Made by a program: the position numbers and the translations under genes | Notes under the pieces: model-generated | What the model was told of the DNA's origin: nothing | The model's database searches: none | Seen by the model: only the letters and a program-made list of their open reading frames with translations | Shown here: in pieces, positions 19,580 through 28,114 of the stretch | How the letters are laid out: every line of letters starts with the position of its first letter | Position numbering within the stretch: position 1 is the stretch's first letter | Source of the DNA: Cristatella mucedo | Taxonomy: Eukaryota > Bryozoa > Phylactolaemata > Cristatellidae | Length of the DNA: 30,000 nt | Direction: 5' to 3' | NCBI GenBank assembly: GCA_009760855.2 | Contig: WPIO01000053.1 | Span: forward strand, 1,282,501 to 1,312,500

Positions 19580-21440
19580 TTATGACTTTAGCCGCTAAGT
19601 GAACCGAAATGGCGGTTTTGGTATTGTGTACAACGCCATGTCAGACCAAGGGAAGCCGTGCACCGTGCAGATAGGTGGCTGAAACGAGGCTCGGCTAGCC
19701 TTGCTCATTGCCCGGCAGCACTGTGGATTCCAGCAGCCCATCGCTGCAGCATCTGCTTGCTCACTCGTGACGTCGACGAGTGCTGGTCGAACCCCTGGAC
19801 TCCTGCAGCAGCCGCTCAGTGGCAGCACTGTAGTGCAGCCACTCAGCTGCTGCTCGTGCTCTCGTAGAAGACACCGATTCTGGATGTTCTCCTTAAATAA
19901 CGGATTATTTATTACCTTGCTCCAAGGAGAGTGCACGGCTTCATGCTGCAGTCGTAGCTGACAAGCCTAGTTGCATATGTCAGATCAGAAAACCTTATGC
20001 TTTTACTTTATATTTGTATAATGTCTACTTATACATAGATTTGATTTCGATAGCCACACTAATGTGATCGTGACAGGTGTAGGCAGCTGCTCGGGACGCT
20101 GCAGCTGCATTCCGACACCGGATGTACAGCTCACAGCAGCCGCTGGCGCCTGCTAGTGCCTGCTTCAGGGCTCCAGTCTCTTGCCCGTCTTGCTGCATCA
20201 CGGCACCGCTGGTACCGTACTCTGTCGGCGGCGAGCCAGTGCTGCCCCCCCCCCATTTCAGTCCGACTTCGGCAACTGCTGCTGCAGACGAAGTCCCACA
20301 GACGCTTCGCACCCTGCAGCCACTGCCGCCCCACTGATCCCTCCCGCACGCCGTCCGTCCTTATCCCCTGCCTCGTGTCCCTCGGCTCAGGCACGTACAG
20401 CAAGCCGCCTGCTTGCAGCACGAGCTCCACTCTGCTCAGCTCGTGTCTCCACTGTCTGCTACTTCCATGGCTGCAGCAGTCCTCAGCGTACAGCTGTCTG
20501 CCGTCTCGAGCTTGCCGCTGCCGAAGCGCAAACTGACCCTAGCAGCAGCTGCGGCAGCATTGAGTCGAGACAATTGGGGTGCCCCCCAATGTTAACGTGC
20601 AGCAGTGCCACAATCGCTCGCCTTGTCGAAGCTGTGATGTTGATATCCAAGGACGAGATCGTCCCATTCATACAAGGGATGGCACCTGCTGACAACACAT
20701 AAGGGACCTTACATGTGTGTTTTGGCAATGCCTCTCTGAGAGCTTCGGTGTGTAATGCTGTGTCTGCTAACACCAAGACTCGGCAGAAATTCGTTAATAG
20801 TGTTGCTGCTCAAGTACTCTTGGGCAAGCTATTCGCAAATCTGCCCTGACAGATGACCTGGATCCCAGTGGCGTTGGCATTGGTGACTCAACCAATGACT
20901 CCCGTGGTTTAAGTGGTGTGTTAAGTGTAGTGGTTTAAGACCCATCAGTAGTAAGGACTTACGACGATCCTCTGTCTGCCAATTCATATTTTCATTGCTC
21001 AAGACTGTTATAGCTCGGCATAACCCGCCCAGCTGATTCAGCGCTGTATTGTACGGATCGAAAGGGTCCATGGTAGATACTTGAGATATCCTGCTTGCTC
21101 AAACCACCGAATGCCTGGTTGGGATGTGATAATAAACGTGAGCGTGATCAGATCTCAGCTGAGTCATTGACCCCAGTTAAAGTTATGGCATTGACTGTAC
21201 AGATTCGATGCTGCTCAGCCTCGAGAGGAGCTGCTGCCAATGACCAGGCAGCCACCTGTTGCTGACCATCGAGTCGGCCACGTGCCGACAGATGCAACTG
21301 CTCGCATCTGGTACTTCCGCCGAGTGTCATGGGTCACCTGCTGTAGCTGCAGCAGTCTGAGCATTAGGCCGAGCCTTGAGCAGTGCACTCCGACTGGGAT
21401 TCCTCCGTGCTGACCGCACTGCAATGACCCTGTCATCCAG
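19580..21440. other. CTG/CAG-rich unassigned region
   Basis: Rich in CTGCAG, GCAGC and GCTGC words, especially 19690-20600 and 21200-21420. Overlapping frames in several phases (for example 20181-20702 plus, 20483-20776 minus, 20829-21071 minus) contain no motif I recognise. It may be the remains of a coding gene or a DNA transposon. I cannot tell which. Confidence 0.35.
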
Positions 21441-21452
21441 TTTGTAATATAA

Positions 21453-21615
21453 TATAATGTATCTCCGTCTGTACCTCCACAAAGCTATAAAGACTATATG
21501 GGCGTAATGCAGGAGAGTTTTATATAGCGCACTCACAGCCTAAGCGGCTTCCGGTACGCATTCGGTAGCTAGCGGACTTCCATCTCACACAACAAAAAGA
21601 AAGTGGAAAGCAGGT
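21453..21615 (-). mobile_element. LINE-B 3' UTR fragment
   Basis: Complement of the LINE-B end: ATGTATCTCCGTCTGTACCT, CACAAAG, GCAGGAGAGTTTTATATAGC, CAGCCTAAGCGGC, and further in, CACACAACAAAAAGAAAGTG (compare 14264-14440 on the plus strand). No coding part. Confidence 0.82.
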
Positions 21616-22051
21616 GAGCAGTTGCGTGATCCTGTTTGTCCAGCTGCTCTCAGTGGCTCAGCTCTCGGCCACTCGCTCTATCATTACCTCTGAACATGCT
21701 TCAATGCAGCAAGAAAAGCAGACGCTCGTCCCGTTGCACACACTCGTCCCTCCCCCATTGAACAGGCGACCGAAAGCTGCTGGGGCAGGGTCGAATAAGC
21801 AGTGCTGGTTCCTGAGTTACGAAGAATGAACGACTGGCAAATGCTAGCAGCAACACGAAACCACTTCAAAGCAAGTTTTGATAATGGACTTATGATGACT
21901 TGTGTGTAAATCGTTCAGAATGCCACATTTGCATGGCACTCAGGCTTATGCGTTTAGGCGAAACAAAATATGTGACTGGGGGTGATTAGTTTTCACAATG
22001 GGCTGCAAAGCAATCGGTTGTGAATGCTTATTTTGTCAACTTCGGAGTTGC
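21616..22051. other. Unassigned sequence
   Basis: No recognisable gene or element. Confidence 0.4.
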
Positions 22052-22289
22052 CATCCAAAATGCAACCACTTCATTAAAGTCTTCAGGCAGATCCACTCAG
22101 TGCCACAAGCTTTTCAGCAGCCGGTATCTCTCTGGAGCCATCCACCTGCTCGGTTAGCACTTTAAGGTTTCATCCAAAATGCAACCACTTCATTAAAGTC
22201 TTCAGGCAGATCCACTCGGTGCCACAAGCTTTTCAGCAGCCGGTATCTCTCTGGAGCCATCCACCTGCTCGGTAAGCACTTTAAGGTGT
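22052..22289. repeat. 119-bp tandem duplication
   Basis: Two direct copies, 22052-22170 and 22171-22289, share CATCCAAAATGCAACCACTT through CACTTTAAGG with only a few differences. In the minus strand the unit is open in one frame (…ERYRLLKSLWHRVDLPEDFN…), so it may have arisen inside an old coding sequence. Confidence 0.9.
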
Positions 22290-22828
22290 GACAGAAAAAC
22301 CCCTTGCTGCTCCAGCAAATCAGGGTTGCCGGCCTAGCCAGTGAAACTGCCGACGTATTTGGACGCATACTGCACCGACTGGTGCCACCTGCTCAGCCAG
22401 GCTTTAAAGGAGGCAGCATTGTCCTCGAGTTGGTCATAACAGTCCTTGAGCTTGCTCTCTCTTCATCGTAAGAGCTTTTGCTCAAGCGCTCTATCGCATT
22501 CGTCCTTGTTGGCTACAGCTCGTCCTGATAAATAGCATGAGCTGATAAGATATCCTTGACCAGGTTCCTAGGCTTAAGCAGACTTGCCAAGCAGACGCTG
22601 TACGCTCTTTCTTGAATCCTTCGAGAATGCATTTTTGTTCCGTGTTTTGATTTGTATGCACATCTGTACACGAATCGGTGTACACGTTACTTCTGCCCGA
22701 GGACTCGCGCACTGACTGGCACGGTCGATGCAATTGGCTTGCCTGCAAGCCGAACAGCAGATCCCATAGCTGCGAATGCTGCTTGTGGGCTACTGCTAGC
22801 AGCAATTCGTCCCAGCTAGTGGTGTGAT
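22290..22828. other. Unassigned left flank of the satellite
   Basis: No recognisable gene. A minus frame (22491-22904) runs into the satellite and has no known domain. The stretch 22736-22751 is a perfect inverted repeat with 7-bp arms. Confidence 0.4.
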
Positions 22829-23941
22829 GGTCACGTGACCCACGTTGCACCCACAATTGCCTGGTATGCAGGCTGAGCACAAGGATCTCTGGAATTGCAT
22901 GCACTGGGCTATGTGGTCACGTGACACACATTGTGCCCATAATTGCCTGGTATGCAGACTGAACACAAGGATCTCTGGAATTGCATGCACTGGGCTGTAC
23001 GGTCACGTGACACACATTGCACCCATTACTGCCTGGTATGCAGGCTGAGCACAAGGATCTCTGGAATTGCATGCACTGGGCTACACGGTCACGTGACCCA
23101 CGTTGCGCCCATAATTGCCTGGTATGCAGGCTGAGCACAAGGATCTCTGGAATTGCATGCACTGGGCTATGTGGTCACGTGACACACATTGTGCCCATAA
23201 TTGCCTGGTATGCAGACTGAACACAAGGATCTCTGGAATTGCATGCACTGGGCTGCACGGTCACGTGACACACATTGCACCCATTACTGCCTGGTATGCA
23301 GGCTGAGCACAAGGATCTCTGGAATTGCATGCACTGGGCTACACGGTCACGTGACCCACGTTGCACCCATAATTGCCTGGTATGCAGGCTGAGCACAAGG
23401 ATCTCTGGAATTGCATGCACTGGGCTATGTGGTCACGTGACACACATTGTGCCCATAATTGCCTGGTATGCAGACTGAACACAAGGATCTCTGGAATTGC
23501 ATGCACTGGGCTGCACGGTCACGTGACACACATTGCACCCATTACTGCCTGGTATGCAGGCTGAGCACAAGGATCTCTGGAATTGCATGCACTGGGCTAC
23601 ACGGTCACGTGACCCACGTTGCACCCATAATTGCCTGGTATGCAGGCTGAGCACAAGGATCTCTGGAATTGCATGCACTGGGCTATGTGGTCACGTGACA
23701 CACATTGTGCCCATAATTGCCTGGTATGCAGACTGAACACAAGGATCTCTGGAATTGCATGCACTGGGCTGCACGGTCACGTGACACACATTGCACCCAT
23801 TACTGCCTGGTATGCAGGCTGAGCACAAGGATCTCTGGAATTGCATGCACTGGGCTACACGGTCACGTGACCCATGTTGCACCCATAATTGCCTGGTATG
23901 CAGGCTGAGCACAAGGATCTCTGGAATTGCATGCACTGGGC
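22829..23941. repeat. 86-bp satellite with 258-bp higher-order repeat
   Basis: Thirteen head-to-tail units (the last one short by a few bases) start every 86 bp from 22829. Three unit types alternate, giving a 258-bp higher-order period; corresponding blocks from about 23173 onward are identical or differ by one base, a sign of recent amplification. Every unit contains the perfect palindrome GTCACGTGAC, and the shared words CCTGGTATGCA, AAGGATCTCTGG and ATTGCATGCACTGGG. Since 86 is not a multiple of 3, the repeated 63- to 81-codon frames on both strands are repeat artefacts. Confidence 0.96.
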
Positions 23942-24107
23942 GTCGGCTTGCTTGTCTATGCTGCTGTGTTGCCCACTCTGCACACACCACGTGTTAACAT
24001 ATCTCAGGGCTGTATATGGCCTTACCATCTCGGTGATTAAGTCGTTGTGATGCATCTTTGATCCTATGTTGGTGACTTATATTTGAAGCAGGTCAGGTTA
24101 TTAGGCT
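23942..24107. other. Right flank of the satellite
   Basis: Short unassigned spacer between the satellite and the following SINE-B. Confidence 0.4.
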
Positions 24108-24272
24108 GCATTGGTTTGCCCCAGTGGTTAAGGTGCTTGCCCCGATCAAGGTCAAGGTGCGTGTATTTGATGACCCGAGGTCGTGTGCTCGAGCCCTGTG
24201 GCCTGTGTGAAGCGCCCGAATAGAGATTAAATTCTCTTAGGGTGCTATAAAAATGAATTATATATGTGTTAT
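24108..24272 (+). mobile_element. SINE-B copy
   Basis: tRNA-like A box GTTTGCCCCAGTGGTTAAGG, spacer, B-box-like GTGTGCTCGAGCCC, then the tail GTGAAGCGCCCGAATAGAG, TTCTCTTAGGGTGCTATAAA and an AT-rich end. Sense and order agree with the copies at 8651-8816 and 24540-24688. Confidence 0.85.
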
Positions 24273-24539
24273 TCTTTTTGAGCCCTCTACTGTACACTTT
24301 CGTAGTCGTGCAGGCACTGATGAAGCATCAGAGGGTACACAGCATCTCAACGTTCCTCTGATGGCTAGACAGCCACTTATAAAACCATTTATAGATCTAA
24401 ACCAGGCTTTCTCTATTTATGCTTGTTTAGATAAACCATTAGTGCGCAATCTCCAATAGCTGAGCTTATCAAGTAAAATTGTGTGGCTGTCACGTGACAG
24501 CAATCTGCCCTGGCTGCTTATCAAACAGTATATTAACTT
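24273..24539. other. Spacer between two inverted SINE-B copies
   Basis: Unassigned sequence with a 16-bp perfect palindrome at 24486-24501 (GCTGTCACGTGACAGC), whose core equals the satellite palindrome. Confidence 0.45.
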
Positions 24540-24688
24540 TTAATGTAATATAATGTAATTCATTTTTATAGCACCCCAAGAGAACTTAATCTCTATTCAG
24601 GTGCTTCACATATGCCTCAGGGCTCGAGCCCACGACCTCAGCCAGACCTTAGTCGGGGCAAGCACCTTAACCGCTGGACCAACCCAGA
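24540..24688 (-). mobile_element. SINE-B copy
   Basis: Minus-strand SINE-B: tail complement ATTCATTTTTATAGCACC, AGAGAACTTAATCTCTATTC, then GGGCTCGAGCCCACGACCTC (B box) and GCAAGCACCTTAACCGCTGG (A box). It lies in opposite orientation to the copy at 24108-24272. Confidence 0.85.
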
Positions 24689-26377
24689 CTTTGGAGGTTC
24701 TGTCAACTCACCTTTAATTTCCTCCAGCCTTCATGTCTCAGTTAGTTTTTTACACCAGGCAGACTTCTTATTGCACCGCCAGCTCGTTTTCTGACTCAGG
24801 TCGATGGGTTGTTCCTTTAGCTAACTTAAAATGTCTTGGAAAATGTGCCTATAGTCCGAAAAGTTACTATGCTCCCAAAATTTGGAAACCACCACGGACT
24901 GAGGTCTCATAATAATCTAATTTTGAGAGCTTGGAGAAAATTATTTAAAAAATGGCACTGTCTTCGAAAGACATGGACCCCTCTACCTACTGACATCAGA
25001 CCATCAGCAATTGAATATTTGTTTTGGGTACTTTTCGAATGACAAACGTATTAGAAATTGAACCGGGATTGTGAGGATATCCACATGAAAGGAAAACATT
25101 AAAAATCCTCGTGCAAAAAGCATTTCTAATACGAAAGTAAACAGGAAGCAACACACCTGCAAATAACGAATTTACCGATCTATATACCTAATGCGACTCG
25201 TGTCTCATCTTTTCTTACCTTGGTATAGCAAGGTACATGTTTGCAGCCTGTTGAGGCACATGCTGGTGATTTTTAAACGGCTTCATTCACCTTAGTGTTG
25301 ACCTTAGTACCTTGTACATTCTATAAATCCGCCAATACCACTCAAGTGCTCATACAAGGTTCTGTAGGATCAGTTATAATGGTTGAATGTCAACTGGGAC
25401 TAGCCCCAAGTGAACCAGCAGTCTAGAATATACCCTTGCTGAAGCTTTACAAAGCATCCTATTAGATGTCCACCAAGTTACCTTGGTGGAGCCTATCGAT
25501 GAATAATATTTCAGCACGAAAACACAGAGGCAGCGGGTCAACGTATTCCCGTGAAATTAAACCTGCCAGCAATGCTGTGCCAAGGAGGCACAGTGTTTCG
25601 TGTCATAGTCCACACGTTGCATTCGCCTTGCCTCGGTCTTTGCACGGTTCTTTTGAAATGGAGCCTTTAAGCATTCAATGGTTTCCTATCATTCCCATTA
25701 TAATGGCCGAAGAGTCTTTTCTTTATCCATACTTGGATGGTTCAAGTTTTGATACGAGCCCGGTTTGGAGTGGCAATTATGTATACGGTGATTGTAGTCA
25801 TGGGGTACTTTGTGTACCCTTCCGAGTACATTAAATCTCGTTCGTAGCACAGTTTGAGTGACTTGTATGTTTTCCCATATTTTTGAAATAGTGATTACGC
25901 GATCATTTCTTTTTTCGAGATCAAGTCTTGATTTCTGCTCTTAACAAGTATTTATTTTAGCCCTTTCTCTGCCCATATTAGGATGGTTTGGTGTAAGTCA
26001 AAGTTTGTTTTGATAGCTCGTAAATTTTCTGGTGTTATTGACGAGGGATAATGGCTGCGGTCAATTTAAATTGTTTTGTGGAGCCTTATTTGATTGGCTA
26101 CTATATTTTAGTAAGAATCTTGAACCCGGATCTTGGATTATCAGCTAATATGCTTATTATTTGTGCCTGAATCCGGTGGCTAGCTAAGTGATTTACCAGG
26201 GTTAAAAAAGCAAGCTGCCTACTTCGAACTGAGCATAGAATCTGGCTTGTGTGCAGTTAGGAGCCGGGATATGGGCTCTCGGTCAATCTCTGATGTCACA
26301 TTACATGATTATCGTTTTTCCTTGGACCATCGAAACTGCAGTTACGTTACTTTCGTGAGATTAAAGAATTTGTTGTT
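24689..26377. other. AT-rich unassigned region
   Basis: No transposon recognised. The only notable frame is the one at 25466-25834. Otherwise I see nothing definite. Confidence 0.4.
25466..25834 (+). CDS. Hypothetical 122-residue open frame
   Basis: An ATG-started frame in AT-rich sequence, where long frames are less expected. The product is basic in its first half and has a hydrophobic and aromatic second half with IQWFPIIPIIMAEESFLYPY. I recognise no domain, signal peptide or homologue. There is no repeat explanation. It could be chance or an exon of an unknown gene. Confidence 0.2.
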   Translation: MSTKLPWWSLSMNNISARKHRGSGSTYSREIKPASNAVPRRHSVSCHSPHVAFALPRSLHGSFEMEPLSIQWFPIIPIIMAEESFLYPYLDGSSFDTSPVWSGNYVYGDCSHGVLCVPFRVH

Positions 26378-26456
26378 AAGGATAATAATAATAATAATAA
26401 TGCACTTGATAAAGCGGCCTCAGAGAACTTAATCTCTCTAGGCGCTTTACATTTGA
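26378..26456 (-). mobile_element. Solitary LINE-A 3' end
   Basis: AATAATAATAATAATGCACT, then AAAGCGGCCTCAGAGAACTT and AGGCGCTTTACATTTG: complement of the LINE-A terminus, only about 80 bp long. Confidence 0.85.
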
Positions 26457-27744
26457 TGGATGTTAGTGCCTCACTTGGGTCTGCAGGGCAATGGCTTTGG
26501 TTACTGAGCCTTTGAGCCTCTTGGGTTAGTTTGATAATGATGTCTTATAGCCATATCTCTACGATCGTTGAATCGCTTTAATCGTGCAGACAATTTTGTT
26601 TTAAAATAGGTTTATGCGGCTCGTCATTTATTCGAGCGTGTAATAGTAATGAAACATAACAAGTCTTTTGAATAGGCACTTCAAGTACGCTTCACAAGAC
26701 TCAGACAGGCTGTCCTGCCTTATATTTAGAGCGGTCGGTGTCTACTTTTCTTTCTGCTGGAATCTGAGTCAATCTCTATCCTTCCCATGTCTTCTTATGT
26801 GTCTCGACCGATACTTACTTAAGGGCAATCATCCCTCTCGGTCTGTTGAGCTTCGATACTGCCTAGTATGGTACCACAGACAGAACCAGTCGCACGTCGG
26901 ATTTCTCTGTTTCCTCAGCCGGGCTATCAGTCGGTCTTCTCGTTCTCCTCTACTTCTCTGCGTGCCGTTGCATCATGTCTGCTTTAGGTAAATCAAAAGA
27001 TGTGGCATGAGAAGCAGTATCCGACAATGACGGCGATCGGCTCAGAGATGGTGCTCACCTGCAGCTAACGAAGGGGGATAATCTGCAGCTAAGTCGGGCT
27101 TGGAAGCTTTTTCGACCTTGTTCGACGGTTAGCTGCACGATGAGGCAACGCCAGTGTAAAGAGCGATTCTATTACAGCGTGACGCCGACTCCCAGGTCTC
27201 ATCAGCAATGCAACGAAAGCCTTGAGGCCAAGCACTCAACTGATGCTGTCACAAGCACTTCGAGCCTATATCAACTTTATGAGGACCTACTTATGTTTTA
27301 AAGGAGTTTCGACGGTGCATTATCCTGCGATTTTGCGCCGCGAGCTTGACAGTTGAACCTCGATTATGGTCTGTGAGCTTTGGCCGCTCACTTTCAACTA
27401 GGACCTGCTCAAGACCTAGCTGCAATAACCGAGATGTATATTGCGGTTTGTCAATAAATATGAAGGACATTATTTCATGTCTCGTGGCTTGGCTGCTATT
27501 TAAGGTACTAGCCTATAGCTTGGAATAACGGTCTACTGAGTCATAGTGCTGAGCGTAAGCTGCTGTAAGCATGTAAAAGAGTCCGGTGGAAGTCTCCCGT
27601 CGTATCAGCCACCACATGCAGGAATCCTCTGCACTTTTTCTAATAGGTTGCTATTATCGCACCTGAAGAATATTGAGTGCTGTGTCGTTACCATTGAAGT
27701 ATTGCCAGCTTCAGGTCTCTACACACATTGCTTCCATTATAGCT
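26457..27744. other. Unassigned region
   Basis: No recognisable gene. The frame at 26668-26991 opens with TTG and has no known domain. Confidence 0.4.
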
Positions 27745-28062
27745 GTGATCCCTCCCAGCCTTCCAGTTTGTAAAGCTCTCAACTCCCTTGCTGCATGTAT
27801 GTATTGGTGACATCTGCTCATGGATGACAACAAACTTTCCTAAATTGAGTGACGATGAAACCAACTTACTAGTTGAGCTACTCTAGGCAAACCTAGAGTA
27901 GCTCATAAATTGATTGAACTATCCCTTACAATCGGCTCTGCCAGCGTATCTTCCATAGTGTATGCATGAAATCTAGGTGTATTGTTCCCCCTATGTGAAC
28001 TTTCACCAGACATCAGCTCCACAGTAAAGTCAGTCTTCTGTCAGTTACATAGCCTTCGACCC
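27745..28062 (+). mobile_element. LINE-A reverse transcriptase fragment
   Basis: Plus-strand remnant downstream of the YADD motif: CAGCCTTCCAG, CTCAACTCCCTTGCTGCATG, GTGACGATGAAACCAACTTA, AATCGGCTCTGCCAGCGTAT, TCAGCTCCACAGTAAAGTC. It carries a new hairpin at 27874-27905 and ends close to the minus-strand copy that follows. Confidence 0.75.
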
Positions 28063-28114
28063 CCCCCCCTCGACCTAGCTATATGGCTCTGAGCCACGGG
28101 ACATTTTTGTGTCA

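Noticed and set aside
22829-23941. CRISPR array
   Set aside because: Units are contiguous 86-bp satellite repeats with no unique spacers, in an animal genome.
22829-23997. Repeated 63- to 99-codon frames on both strands, as if a repeat-protein family
   Set aside because: The unit of 86 bp is out of frame with itself; each frame ends in a stop after two to three units and recurs only because of the 258-bp period.
24108-24190. Functional tRNA genes at the SINE heads (also 8740-8816, 10650-10740, 5779-5814)
   Set aside because: A- and B-box-like sequences are present, but the cloverleaf is degraded and each is fused to a SINE body and tail.
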